Shown piece by piece: positions 7,966 to 17,538 of a DNA stretch of 64,000 nt. Numbering within the stretch: the first letter of the stretch is position 1; every line of letters starts with the position of its first letter. The stretch is taken from positions 1-64,000 of the forward strand of contig CAWEWR010000019.1 in NCBI GenBank assembly GCA_963812675.1. The letters run 5' to 3'. This DNA is from AP-15 sp963812675. Its GTDB lineage: Bacteria; Pseudomonadota; Alphaproteobacteria; ATCC43930; CGMCC-115725. The notes beneath the pieces were generated by a model. It was given only the letters and a program-made list of their open reading frames with translations, did no database searches and was not told the DNA's origin. A program made the translations under genes and the position numbers.

Positions 7966-10476
7966 ATGCAGGAAGTGAGTGAAGCTACCCTCCCGCCGCC
8001 ACCCAGAGCAGAAGCCGCACCCGACCTTCTCACCCAGTACGGTTGCGGTCCGATCCGGTTTTCCGGTCACGACGATGCGCTGTTCGAACGGCATCTGCTG
8101 TTCGACGATGTCATCGACCCGCTCGCGGCCGGCGGCCGTGAACGCTTCGAGGCCGCCGCCCGCTCTGTCAGGGACGTGCTTTCGCAGCGCTGGGTCAAAA
8201 CCGAGCGCACCTACAACCGCCTGAACCCCAAACGGATCTACTATTTGTCGATGGAGTTCCTGATCGGACGGTCGCTGACCAACAATGTGACCAATATGCT
8301 GCTCGACCCCTATGTGGGCCGCGCGGCGCAGGAAAGGGATCTCGACTGGTTCGGCCTCATTGAGCAAGAACCCGATGCCGGGCTCGGGAACGGCGGATTG
8401 GGGCGCCTCGCCGCGTGCTTTCTCAATTCGATGGCGACAATGGAATTGCCGGCGATGGGCTACGGCCTGCGCTACGAATACGGCATGTTCCGGCAGACGA
8501 TCGAGGACGGCTGGCAGCGCGAGCACCCGGACAACTGGTTGCGCCAGCACGACCCGTGGGAGGTCGCCCGCCCACACGAAGCGGTGGAAATCAAGCTTCG
8601 CTCCTCGGTGAGAATGCACCGCGGCACCCTGGAGATCGTTCCAGACCATCCCTCGACATTGATCGGCATCCCGTTTGACAGGCCAGTGGTCGGCTATGGC
8701 GGCAAAACCATTAACACCATGCGGTTATGGGCCGCTGCGTCACCCGATTATTTCGATTTTCAGGAGTTCAGCAGCGGCGATTTTGTCGGTGCGCTTGCCG
8801 GAACTCTCGCGGCGGAATCGTTGACGCGGGTGCTCTATCCCGACGACAGCACCGAGGTCGGACAGGCGCTGCGCTTTGTGCAGGAATACTTTCTCGTGGC
8901 CTGCTCGCTGGCCGACCTCGTACGCCGGTTCCACCGCCGGAATGGGAATTGGCGTCTGGTTCCCGACAAGGTCGCGATCCAGCTCAACGACACGCATCCG
9001 ACCCTGGCGGTTCCCGAACTGATGCGCATTCTGCTCGACGAAGCGCATCTCGGGTGGGACGAAGCCTGGGACATCACGCAAAACACTTTGGGTTACACCA
9101 ACCACACCTTGCTGCCCGAAGCGCTCGAGAGGTGGCCGCTCAGCTATTTCGAAAAAATGTTGCCGCGGCAGTTGGAGATCATCTTCGAGATCAATCGCCG
9201 CTTTCTCGACACTGTCCGGACGCGGTGGCCCGGCGACGAAGCGCGTGTCGCTCGTATGAGCTTGGTCGAAGAGGGCGCAGAGCAAAAAGTCCGCATGGCA
9301 AATATGGCGATCGTCGGCTCGCACAGCACCAATGGCGTGGCTGCGATTCATTCGGAGCTGCTGCGCAAACTGACGGTCAAAGACTTCGCCGAGATGTATC
9401 CCGAGCGCTTCAACAATAAGACCAACGGCGTCACGCCACGGCGTTGGCTCTTGCTCACGAACCCGGGCCTTGCTCGCACGATCACCGACGCGATAGGCGA
9501 GCGATGGGTGACTGATCTCGACGAATTGGAAAAGCTGCGGCCTTTCGCGGATGATGCGGCCTTTCGCGACAGGTTCCTCGAGGTTAAGCGAGCCGCCAAA
9601 CTGCGCTTTGTCGATTGGGTGAAAGCCAGCTGCGGCCAGATCGTCGACCCGGACACGATTTTCGACTGTCAGGTCAAACGCATTCACGAATACAAGCGGC
9701 AGCTGTTGAATGCGCTCCGAATCGTTGTCCTTTACAATCGGCTGCGGGAAAATCCGCACCTCGACGTGATGCCGCGCACCTTTTTCTTCGCCGGCAAAGC
9801 GGCACCCGCCTATCGATTGGCGAAGCTAATCATAAAATTCATCAACAACCTCGCGGGCACCATCGACGGCGACCCGATCAAGCAGGGCCGACTAAAAGTT
9901 GTCTTTCTGCCCGAGTACTGCGTGTCGCTGGCCGAGCGGCTGATCCCGGCTGCCAATGTCTCCAATCAGATTTCGACCGCCGGTTACGAAGCCAGCGGCA
10001 CGAGCAATATGAAGTTTATGATGAACGGGGCATTGACGATCGGCACCCGCGACGGCTCCACGATCGAGATGGCGGAGGAAGCAGGCGAGGATAATTTCTT
10101 CCTCTTCGGCCTGACCGCCGACCAGGTGGAGGGGAGCCGCGGGTGGTACAACCCGCACTGGCATTACGACCACGACCCGGAGACCCGGGCTGCGCTGGAC
10201 CAGATCGCGACCGGCTATTTCAGCCGCTACGAGCCGGGGATTTTTGCGCCATTGCACAACGCGCTGTTGGCCGAAGGCGACCACTACATGCACCTTGCCG
10301 ACCTGCAATCCTATCTGGAGGCCGACCACCGGCTAACCGCATTGTATGCCGATCGCAGCGCGTGGGCGCGCAAGGCGATCTTGAATGTTGCCGGCTCCGG
10401 GAAATTCTCCAGCGACCGCACGATCGCCCAGTACGCTTCCGAGATTTGGGACGCAAAGCCCTGCCCGGTGACATAG
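7966..10476 (+). CDS. glgP: Glycogen phosphorylase
   Basis: 836 residues. Cleaves alpha-1,4 links of glycogen or maltodextrin with phosphate to release glucose-1-phosphate, using pyridoxal phosphate. Diagnostic segments are YYLSMEFLIGRSLTNN, the glycine-rich DAGLGNGGLGRLAACFLNS, and the PLP-lysine region EASGTSNMKFMMNGALTIGT (Lys near residue 683). I chose the start at 7966, with an AAGGA ribosome site nine bases upstream; the longer frame from 7741 would overlap xfp with unrelated low-complexity residues. It is third in the operon, and its product is the substrate of the next gene. Confidence 0.95.
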   Translation: MQEVSEATLPPPPRAEAAPDLLTQYGCGPIRFSGHDDALFERHLLFDDVIDPLAAGGRERFEAAARSVRDVLSQRWVKTERTYNRLNPKRIYYLSMEFLIGRSLTNNVTNMLLDPYVGRAAQERDLDWFGLIEQEPDAGLGNGGLGRLAACFLNSMATMELPAMGYGLRYEYGMFRQTIEDGWQREHPDNWLRQHDPWEVARPHEAVEIKLRSSVRMHRGTLEIVPDHPSTLIGIPFDRPVVGYGGKTINTMRLWAAASPDYFDFQEFSSGDFVGALAGTLAAESLTRVLYPDDSTEVGQALRFVQEYFLVACSLADLVRRFHRRNGNWRLVPDKVAIQLNDTHPTLAVPELMRILLDEAHLGWDEAWDITQNTLGYTNHTLLPEALERWPLSYFEKMLPRQLEIIFEINRRFLDTVRTRWPGDEARVARMSLVEEGAEQKVRMANMAIVGSHSTNGVAAIHSELLRKLTVKDFAEMYPERFNNKTNGVTPRRWLLLTNPGLARTITDAIGERWVTDLDELEKLRPFADDAAFRDRFLEVKRAAKLRFVDWVKASCGQIVDPDTIFDCQVKRIHEYKRQLLNALRIVVLYNRLRENPHLDVMPRTFFFAGKAAPAYRLAKLIIKFINNLAGTIDGDPIKQGRLKVVFLPEYCVSLAERLIPAANVSNQISTAGYEASGTSNMKFMMNGALTIGTRDGSTIEMAEEAGEDNFFLFGLTADQVEGSRGWYNPHWHYDHDPETRAALDQIATGYFSRYEPGIFAPLHNALLAEGDHYMHLADLQSYLEADHRLTALYADRSAWARKAILNVAGSGKFSSDRTIAQYASEIWDAKPCPVT

Positions 10477-10492
10477 AGAGGGATCCGCACGC

Positions 10493-12142
10493 ATGACCAT
10501 TTCACCCTTGGCAGGCAAGCCGGCGCCCAAGGACATGCTGATCGATCCGGCCCGGCTCGAACGCGAATACTTCGAGCGCAAGCCCGATCTCGATGATCCC
10601 GGTCAATTGGTCAGCTTTGGCACCAGCGGGCATCGCGGCTCGCCGATGCGCGGGTCGTTCACCGAAGCCCACATCCTTGCCATCACCCAGGCCATCTGTG
10701 ACTACCGGCGCGCCCAAGGCACCGACGGCCCGCTCTATATGGGCAAGGACACCCATGCGGTTTCCGGGCCGGCCCAGCGCACGGCGCTCGAAGTCCTGGC
10801 GGCCAATGAGGTAGAGACGATCATCCAGCGGGATGACGGGTTCACACCGACCCCAGTTATTTCGCGCGCGATCCTCGTCTACAACCGCTCTCGCACCGAG
10901 CATCTCGCCGACGGGATTGTCATCACCCCCTCGCACAACCCGCCGCAGGACGGCGGGTTCAAGTACAACCCGACCAACGGAGGCCCGGCTGACACCGACG
11001 TGACGCAATGGGTCGAGGACCGGGCCAACGAGCTTCTGCGGAACGGCAAGGCCGGCGTGAAGCGAGTGGGCTTCACCACTGCATTTAATGCTGACACGAC
11101 GCACCAGGAAGATTTCGCCGTGCCTTATGTCAATGACCTGCGCAATGTCGTCGACATGGAGGCAATCCGCGCTGCCGGCCTCAAGCTCGCCGTCGACCCG
11201 CTCGGCGGCGCGGCCGTGCATTACTGGGAGCCGATTAACGCCGCCTACAAGCTCAGCATTGCAGTCGTCAACCGAAACGTCGATCCGACCTTCGCGTTCA
11301 TGACCGTCGACCACGACGGCGAGATCCGCATGGACTGCTCGAGCCCATACGCGATGGCTCGGCTCGTCGGGCTAAAAGATCGCTACCAGGTTGCTTTCGC
11401 CAACGATACCGATGCCGATCGGCACGGAATCGTCACGCCGTCGGCCGGGCTGATGAACCCGAACCATTATCTGTCGGTGGCGATCCTTTACCTGCTGTCG
11501 CATCGGCCGCATTGGCCGGCACAGGCGGCGATCGGCAAAACCGTAGTCAGCAGCAGCATGATCGACCGTGTGGTGCATAAACTCGGCCGTCGCCTGTGCG
11601 AAGTGCCGGTCGGCTTCAAATGGTTTGTGCCGAGTTTTTTCGACGGCTCGTGCTGCTTTGGCGGCGAGGAGAGCGCCGGGGCGAGTTTCCTGCGGCATGA
11701 CGGCAGCGTGTGGACGACCGACAAGGACGGCCCGATCATGGACCTGCTCGCGGCCGAGATCACAGCCCGCACCGGCAAGGATCCGGGCGAGCACTACCGC
11801 GCGCTGACGGCGGAGTTCGGAACGGCGTACTACACGCGCATCGACGCGCCGGCGACACCAGAACAGAAGGCGAGGCTTGAAAAACTGTCGCCCGCGGCCG
11901 TCAAGGCGTCGACCCTGGTCGGCGAGCCGATTACTGCCAAGTTGAGCCACGCCCCAGGCAACAATGCTCCGATCGGTGGTCTCAAGGTCGTCGCGCGCAG
12001 CGGCTGGTTCGCAGCCCGGCCGTCGGGCACTGAGGCCGTCTACAAGATCTACGCCGAAAGCTTCAAGGACCAGGCTCACCTCGACGCGATCGTCAGAGAG
12101 GCTCAGGCGATGGTGAACGCCGCGCTTGCCTCCTCCGGATAA
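10493..12142 (+). CDS. pgm: Phosphoglucomutase (alpha-D-glucose specific)
   Basis: 549 residues. Interconverts glucose-1-phosphate and glucose-6-phosphate, joining glycogen phosphorolysis to central metabolism. The phosphohexomutase domains are recognisable: substrate loop VSFGTSGHRGSP near residue 40, the phospho-serine loop ITPSHNPPQDGG (Ser near 146), the metal-binding DTDADRHG, and the sugar-binding GGEESAGASFLRHDG. The C-terminal phosphate-binding loop is ARPSGTEAVYKIY. The length and the SHNPPQDGGFKYNP context fit the Pgm type rather than ManB or GlmM. It begins 16 bases after glgP and ends five bases before malQ. Confidence 0.95.
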   Translation: MTISPLAGKPAPKDMLIDPARLEREYFERKPDLDDPGQLVSFGTSGHRGSPMRGSFTEAHILAITQAICDYRRAQGTDGPLYMGKDTHAVSGPAQRTALEVLAANEVETIIQRDDGFTPTPVISRAILVYNRSRTEHLADGIVITPSHNPPQDGGFKYNPTNGGPADTDVTQWVEDRANELLRNGKAGVKRVGFTTAFNADTTHQEDFAVPYVNDLRNVVDMEAIRAAGLKLAVDPLGGAAVHYWEPINAAYKLSIAVVNRNVDPTFAFMTVDHDGEIRMDCSSPYAMARLVGLKDRYQVAFANDTDADRHGIVTPSAGLMNPNHYLSVAILYLLSHRPHWPAQAAIGKTVVSSSMIDRVVHKLGRRLCEVPVGFKWFVPSFFDGSCCFGGEESAGASFLRHDGSVWTTDKDGPIMDLLAAEITARTGKDPGEHYRALTAEFGTAYYTRIDAPATPEQKARLEKLSPAAVKASTLVGEPITAKLSHAPGNNAPIGGLKVVARSGWFAARPSGTEAVYKIYAESFKDQAHLDAIVREAQAMVNAALASSG

Positions 12143-12147
12143 GAGAC

Positions 12148-13707
12148 ATGACCGACGAGGACGGACGAGTGAGTATGCCGCCGTTTCCGCGGGAATACCG
12201 CGCCTCGGGCGTGCTATTGCACATCGCATCGCTGCCCTCGCCCTATGGCATCGGGGATCTTGGGCCGGCTGCACGGGCATGGGTCAACCGTCTGCGTGAG
12301 TCAGGGCAGAGCTGGTGGCAGGCGCTGCCGCTCGGTCCGACGGGGTACGGCAACTCCCCATATCAGTCGTTGTCATCCTTCGCCGGCAACGAGCTCTTGA
12401 TCAGCCCGGATGGCCTGATCGAGGATGGACTCCTACGAGCCGGCGACTGCAATGGCAATTCGCTCCCGGCAGCCGCCATCGATTATGGCGCCGTCATCCC
12501 GTTCAAGCGCCGGATCCTCGAAAAGGCTTGGAGCAACTTCCGCGCCGGGGAGCGCGAAGATTTACAGGCGGTTTATGAGCAGTTCTGCAACACCCATCGG
12601 CATTGGCTGGACGATTACGCACTGTTCCGCGCGCTGAAAGCCAGGTATAACGACGCTTATTACCTCCAATGGCCGGCGGAGCTGGTCAGACGCGTTCCCG
12701 AAGCTCTGGCGCGTGCACGCCAGGAGTTGGCAAGCCAAATCGATCACGTGCGGTTCGCACAATTCGTGCTTTTCCGCCAGGGCGAGCGCCTCAAGGAACA
12801 TGCCCACGCCGGAGGCCTGCGCCTGATTGGCGATCTGCCTTTCTTTGTCTCCTCCGATTCGAGCGATGTATGGGCCAATCCGGAACTGTTCCTGCTGGAT
12901 GAACAGCACCGGCCGCGTTTCGTCGCGGGTGTCCCTCCCGATTATTTCAGCGCCACAGGGCAGCTCTGGGGCGATCCAGTTTACGACTGGGACACTATTC
13001 GTCGTACCGGCTACCGCTGGTGTATCGATCGGCTGCGCGCTGTCCTGGCACACGTTGATGTCGTTCGCCTGGACCATTTCCGCGGATTCGCGGCCGCTTG
13101 GCACGTCCCGGCCGGAGCACCGACGGCGCAATCCGGCCAATGGGTGCCGGGCCCGTGCGCGGAGTTCTTCGAGGCGGTGCAAAAGGAGCTGAGTTGTTTG
13201 CCGTTCATTGCCGAGGATTTGGGGTTGATCACCGCGGACGTAGGCGCCTTACGCGATCGCTTCCAGTTGCCAGGGACCAGAGTTCTACAGTTCGCTTTCG
13301 ACGGACATTCGGATAACCCGCATCTGCCGAATAACTACCCTTCCAATACCGTGGTCTATACCGGCACGCATGACAATCCCACGACACGCGAGTGGTACGA
13401 GGAATTGCCCGACGCCCAGCGGCACATTTTTTGGAGCTACCTGAAGCGGCCCGAGGGCCGGAGTAGCGATGCGTCATTGGCATTGATGGAGCTGGCGTGG
13501 TCTTCGAAAGCCGCGGTCGCGCTCGCTCCGCTTCAGGACGTGCTCAACCTCGGGGCGGAGGCTCGGATGAACGTGCCCGGCCGGGCCGACGGCAACTGGC
13601 GCTGGCGTTGCCCCGAAAACTTATTGTCCGCACCAGAGATCGAATGGCTGCGAGACTTGACGAAGGCATCCAATCGTTCTGGCGTATCGCACATCAAGCT
13701 CGGCTGA
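12148..13707 (+). CDS. malQ: 4-alpha-glucanotransferase (amylomaltase)
   Basis: 519 residues, GH77. Transfers maltodextrin segments between acceptors, so the short oligosaccharides left by GlgX can be rebuilt into chains long enough for phosphorylase. Motifs visible: GVLLHIASLPSPYGIGDLG at the N-terminus, SPYQSLSSFAGN, nucleophile Asp in VRLDHFRGF (about 308), acid/base Glu in FIAEDLGLIT (about 355) and the third Asp in YTGTHDNPTT (about 408). It follows pgm by five bases and is the last gene of the operon. No clear terminator follows. Confidence 0.95.
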   Translation: MTDEDGRVSMPPFPREYRASGVLLHIASLPSPYGIGDLGPAARAWVNRLRESGQSWWQALPLGPTGYGNSPYQSLSSFAGNELLISPDGLIEDGLLRAGDCNGNSLPAAAIDYGAVIPFKRRILEKAWSNFRAGEREDLQAVYEQFCNTHRHWLDDYALFRALKARYNDAYYLQWPAELVRRVPEALARARQELASQIDHVRFAQFVLFRQGERLKEHAHAGGLRLIGDLPFFVSSDSSDVWANPELFLLDEQHRPRFVAGVPPDYFSATGQLWGDPVYDWDTIRRTGYRWCIDRLRAVLAHVDVVRLDHFRGFAAAWHVPAGAPTAQSGQWVPGPCAEFFEAVQKELSCLPFIAEDLGLITADVGALRDRFQLPGTRVLQFAFDGHSDNPHLPNNYPSNTVVYTGTHDNPTTREWYEELPDAQRHIFWSYLKRPEGRSSDASLALMELAWSSKAAVALAPLQDVLNLGAEARMNVPGRADGNWRWRCPENLLSAPEIEWLRDLTKASNRSGVSHIKLG

Positions 13708-14317
13708 CGGAAACCGCAACCGCAGAGAGAACGAACGATCGCTCACTCAGGCTGGTTTTGACTCGTTTAGAGCTGGGCCGCATGAATATTGGACCCGCTG
13801 GCGGTCCCATCTGGCACTTATCGGCGCGAACACGCAGCGGGGTGCCGGCCGTACTCATGGAAAACTCCTGTCGGGGATGAGGTTGACGACACCTCGATCC
13901 TCAAGACAGGACGCCCCTGGCGCTATCGACGATCTCTACCAGGTACCGCGCCCGGAAATAACTCTCCACCTCCATCAACTCGTTGAGGGCCTGCATACCC
14001 TCGTGCAGGCAGCTGGCGCGCTCGCCGCCTCAGGTCATTCGGTCCGGGGTTACGACGGCGAACCATCCTCGACACCGAGTCCAAAATTAGTCCATTGTCG
14101 AGTCCGCTTGGCACCCCGCCGGAGTCGTGGAAGCCGCAGGATTGCTGGGGTTTGGTTTGCCCTCGTGGTCCGGCTGGACCAATCCGGAAGGACGCCGGCC
14201 TTACTCGGCGGGTCGCATCCGCACACCCTGGACCTTGCGCATGGAGACGCCGCGCGACAAGGCCGGGCTGACGGGCCGCTGTGCCGCATCGATGCCGAGT
14301 GGCGGATTTTTGTGTGT
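13708..14317. other. Gene-poor stretch after malQ
   Basis: No full gene seen. On the minus strand, a 54-codon frame (13694-13858) has a good AGGAG site before its ATG but overlaps the malQ end and resembles nothing known. A minus-strand frame ending near 13904 reads ALNELMEVESYFRARYLVEI, which looks protein-like but has no start. The region borders a transposase remnant and is probably decayed mobile DNA. Confidence 0.45.
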
Positions 14318-14434
14318 GGATCAGAGAAGATGCGGCATCGCGGACTGCCCAAGGTCAATTGGCAATTCACCCTGGCGATGGCCGCTTACGATCTCGTCCG
14401 CCTGCCCAAATTGCTCGCCCAACCGGTGGCGTGA
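14318..14434 (+). pseudogene. Transposase C-terminal remnant (IS1182/IS5-like)
   Basis: In one frame the sequence reads EKMRHRGLPKVNWQFTLAM followed by AAYDLVRLPKLLAQPVA and a stop. This is the typical C-terminal tail of DDE transposases of the IS1182/IS5 type. Upstream a neighbouring frame reads DFCVWIRE, resembling the expected preceding motif, which suggests a frameshift. No terminal repeats or intact transposase were seen. Confidence 0.6.
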
Positions 14435-14582
14435 CGGTGGCCTCGCAGGCAAAATCGCACCTCCCATCGTCTCTCTCGCTGCATTGCCATCGCAAGCAAG
14501 GCTTCTTATTGCTGCCTCCGACCACCTGTAAACTCAATGCGAGACCGTTTGGAGCTGAAGCTCGCTCTTTTTCAGCATCCTG

Positions 14583-15557
14583 CTAGGCTTTTTTCGGCGA
14601 CCAGCCATACGCCTTGGCGCAGGAGCCGCCCATCAGCATCACCCGCTCGGTGTCGCTGAGGCGGTCAGTCTTCAGGAAGGGCTCGACGGCCTGCTCGTAG
14701 TTGACGACCGCAAATGCGCGCGTCCAGTCCGTGCCCCACAAGCAGCGCTCGAAACCCAAGGCGTCGAATATGCGGGCCAGCGGGTCCCAGATGTCCGGGA
14801 ACGGATACGGCTCCTTCGATAGGGTGCAGGCGCCGGTGATCTTGATCACCGCATTCTTGCGCTTGGCGAGTTCCACTACTTTCGGAAGATCGGCCCAGGG
14901 CTGCGGCGGCGCCGGTGGTACACTCGGCTGCTGGATGCCCATATGGTCGACGATGAACCGCGCGTCGGGGTGGTCGATCAGCGCCGTGCCCGCGTCAACG
15001 TTGCCCCAGAACAGGACGTTGACCGGGAAATCGTTTTTGACGGCCGCGCGCAGGATGCGGTCGAGCCCCGGATCGTCCGGCGCGCGCTTTGACTCTTTCG
15101 TCAGGATGATGCGGATGCCGACCGTGCCCGGCGTCTTCTTCCAGTCGGCGATGACATCGGCCACCGCCGGATCATCCGGCTTGACCGGTTTGACCAGGGC
15201 GAACTTGTCGGGGTGGGCACGTTGCACCGAGACCGCATAGCTGCCGTCGTACTGGTACATCGAGAACGGCGAGATGTAGATCGCGCCGTCGACGCCGACC
15301 TTGTCCATCGCCGCCACCATCTCGTCGCCGGTGACGTGAGCGGGCCAGTTCGGAACGCTGTGCCACGGCCGCTCAGGCGTGTTCGCGGCATAGGCGTGAA
15401 CCTGGGCATCGATGACCACTGGCGGCCGCGCGGCGGCATGCCCTTCGCGCATCAGCGCCGATCCAGCCGCGGCGAGCGCCGCCGCGACCTGCAGCACGGT
15501 AAGCCGGTCGATAAGCCTGCTTCCTGCCGGTGAACGGTTGGCCGTTTCCCCCTCCAT
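14583..15557 (-). CDS. Amidohydrolase-family (PF04909-type) metal-dependent hydrolase, exported
   Basis: 324 residues. A hydrophobic stretch at about 18-40 (LTVLQVAAALAAAGSAL), preceded by arginines and followed by ARPP, looks like a signal peptide. The body is a TIM-barrel amidohydrolase 2: IDAQVHAY at the start of the barrel (QVHxY in place of the usual DxHxH), GVDGAIYISPFSMY, FIVDHMGIQQPS, VIKITGACTLS and CLWGTDWTRAF near the end (conserved GTDW/GSDW). Substrate unknown; relatives act on aromatic or lactone acids. A second, truncated copy of this gene lies at 19454-20014. Confidence 0.8.
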   Translation of the reverse strand: MEGETANRSPAGSRLIDRLTVLQVAAALAAAGSALMREGHAAARPPVVIDAQVHAYAANTPERPWHSVPNWPAHVTGDEMVAAMDKVGVDGAIYISPFSMYQYDGSYAVSVQRAHPDKFALVKPVKPDDPAVADVIADWKKTPGTVGIRIILTKESKRAPDDPGLDRILRAAVKNDFPVNVLFWGNVDAGTALIDHPDARFIVDHMGIQQPSVPPAPPQPWADLPKVVELAKRKNAVIKITGACTLSKEPYPFPDIWDPLARIFDALGFERCLWGTDWTRAFAVVNYEQAVEPFLKTDRLSDTERVMLMGGSCAKAYGWSPKKA

Positions 15558-16084
15558 GCCGCTTCGGGACTCACGCTGCTCAGTTCAATGAAGATTGCGG
15601 ACTTCCTTTGGCCCCGGTCAAGGGAACCGGTCCTGCGCGTGCCGGTGGGGTCTCAGCCCGGATTACGAGAAAGATCTGGGAACGGCCCACTGCCCGAAAG
15701 CTGTCGTTTCAGGTTATTGAGCGGTTTCGGGCGCAATTCCGCCGATTACACTCCGCCGCCGCCACTCTCGGCGTCTTCCCACTCGCGTGATCCCTGCGTC
15801 GCCCTACCGCTCTATTCTCGATCGAATCTGTTTTCAATAATAAACCGGAGCGCAAGGGGGAAGGGGCCGCCGGTCCGGCCGATCCGGCTGCGGAACAAGA
15901 TTCCAGGTGGTCAGTGGAGCCGGCCCGACGGCGTCGTGTTGGCGAGCTGGCCGACGGCGTCGATGCAATTGAAGCGTCAGATAGTCGAACAGAGCCCGCT
16001 CATGGAACGCGATCACGACCTGGCGATCGCGGAGCAGCGCAGCAAACTGGGCGATATGGACTGTGAGCGCCGGCTGAATATTCC
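15558..16084. other. Gap between amidohydrolase and SDR genes
   Basis: No confident gene. A minus-strand frame starting with GTG at 16088, overlapping the SDR stop as GTGA and running to 15834, begins plausibly (HIAQFAALLRDRQVVIAFH) but turns into proline/arginine-rich sequence with no family resemblance. Confidence 0.4.
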
Positions 16085-16852
16085 TCACAGCGCCGTCATA
16101 CCGCCGTCCACGAACAGCAGGGCGCCGGTGACGTAGGAGGCATCGTCGGAGGCCAAAAACAGGACTGCGGCGGCGACCTCGTCTGCCCTGCCCGGGCGCT
16201 TCAGCATGGTGCCTTGTGCGGCCTTGGCGTTATACTGCTCGACGGTCTCGCCGGCCGCTGCGATGCGGCGCTGATGGAACGGCGTGAAGATCGGGCCGGG
16301 GCCGACGGCGTTCACACGAATGCCCTCCGGCGAGTGGTCGGCGGCGAGCGCCCGCGTCAAGCCCGCGACCGCAGCCTTGGTGGTGTCGTACTGCAGGTTG
16401 CCGCCGCCTGCGACGACGGAACGTACGGAGGCGACGTTAACGATGGCGCCGCCCTTGTTGCGGCGCATCAGCGGAACCGCCGCCTTGGCACAGAAGGCGT
16501 AGCTCATCAGGTTGACGTTGAGGATCTCGTTCCAGCTCGCCGCACTCGCCTCGTCGACCTTCTCGTATTTGCGGATGCCGGCATTGTTGATGAGGATGTC
16601 GAGGCGCCCGAACTTCTGCGCGGCACCGTTGACGAAGGCGAGGCATGCGGCCTCGGTACCAACGTCAGCCTGCGTGAAGGTGACCTTGGCGCCGGTGGTC
16701 TCGAGCTCGGCCGCCACGCGCTGGCCGCGCTCGCCGTCCCGATCGCAGAATGCCACGCTCGCGCCCTCGGCGAGAAAACGCCTGACCGTCGCCTCGCCGA
16801 TCCCCGATGCCCCGCCCGTCACCGCTGCAACCTTGCCATCGAGCCTTCTCAT
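16085..16852 (-). CDS. Short-chain dehydrogenase/reductase
   Basis: 255 residues, a classical SDR with a Rossmann fold. The nucleotide-binding TGGASGIGEATVR lies at residues about 12-24, NNAGIRK at about 88, the catalytic Ser in NVASVRS, and the YxxxK pair in YDTTKAAVAGLTRALA (about residue 155). The C-terminal block is SYVTGALLFVDGGMTAL. A residue with negative charge after the second strand (FCDRDG) suggests NAD preference. The ATG follows GGCAAAC with only a weak ribosome site. Substrate cannot be told. The genes around it are MFS, amidohydrolase and transposase remnants, so it may belong to a small catabolic cluster. Confidence 0.88.
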   Translation of the reverse strand: MRRLDGKVAAVTGGASGIGEATVRRFLAEGASVAFCDRDGERGQRVAAELETTGAKVTFTQADVGTEAACLAFVNGAAQKFGRLDILINNAGIRKYEKVDEASAASWNEILNVNLMSYAFCAKAAVPLMRRNKGGAIVNVASVRSVVAGGGNLQYDTTKAAVAGLTRALAADHSPEGIRVNAVGPGPIFTPFHQRRIAAAGETVEQYNAKAAQGTMLKRPGRADEVAAAVLFLASDDASYVTGALLFVDGGMTAL

Positions 16853-16998
16853 GTTTGCCGCCTTTCATTGCATTGCGAAACGCGCGTCCACGATACGTCG
16901 TATCTATCCGGCGGGCACCGCCTTGTTGGCCCGGCCTGGGTGTCCGACCTTAACAGGCTGCGGAAGAACTCCGAAATCTCGAGTGTTTCCCGGCTAGG

Positions 16999-17118
16999 CT
17001 GACCGCTATCTCGGCGAGGCACAACCGCAAACCCAAACCTTTCCTCTGGACTGCCGATCCCGACCGCATCATCGAAAAGGTCAATCGTGGGCACCAAGTG
17101 ATCGCGTCAGACCACTAG
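16999..17118 (+). pseudogene. IS630-family transposase C-terminal remnant
   Basis: Forty codons ending in TAG read HNRKPKPFLWTADPDRIIEK then VNRGHQVIASDH. This is the standard C-terminus of IS630-family transposases (RNPKPFxWTADPD...). Upstream the frame is closed and no other part of the element is seen. Confidence 0.75.
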
Positions 17119-17538
17119 ATTATCGCCTGCCGCCGTGTGACCCAGACTAAAAGAAATGGTTTGAGGCCGACGGTAAGGCGTTGTGTCCGATTCGTTCCGA
17201 TGAAAAAGAACCGAATCCACTTACACGTGATAGAGGACGTTATTGCTAGCAAGATCGCCGGTCACGAGCAATGACTGCAGTTGGCCCTGAAGCCGACTTA
17301 CACCTGAGATGACCGCGGTCAGTCCTGACACGTTCTTGGAACCACCGGCTCAGCGCCGATCCCGGGTGATGCCGAAGCCATTGCTAAGCCGCTTCGATCA
17401 TCGTGGTCCGCAGGCGCGCATTCCCAGGCACCCGTTAATCCTGCGGGGGCGAGGGCCTATTGAGTATTTGAACAAGAAAATTGCTTGTAGTAGGCACGCC
17501 GATGGTTTGGAACAAACTCATCCGGAGGAAGCGTTCAC
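17119..17538. other. Gap upstream of the MFS gene
   Basis: No gene recognised. The region follows an IS630 remnant and may include decayed flanks of that element plus the promoter of the MFS gene. Confidence 0.4.

Noticed and set aside
13694..13858. 54-codon minus-strand frame with a good AGGAG site
   Set aside because: Overlaps the malQ end, no resemblance to known proteins, and neighbouring sequence is decayed mobile DNA; kept only as a note.
15834..16088. 84-codon frame overlapping the SDR stop as GTGA
   Set aside because: The overlap is suggestive, but the second half is Pro/Arg-rich and unlike a folded protein.
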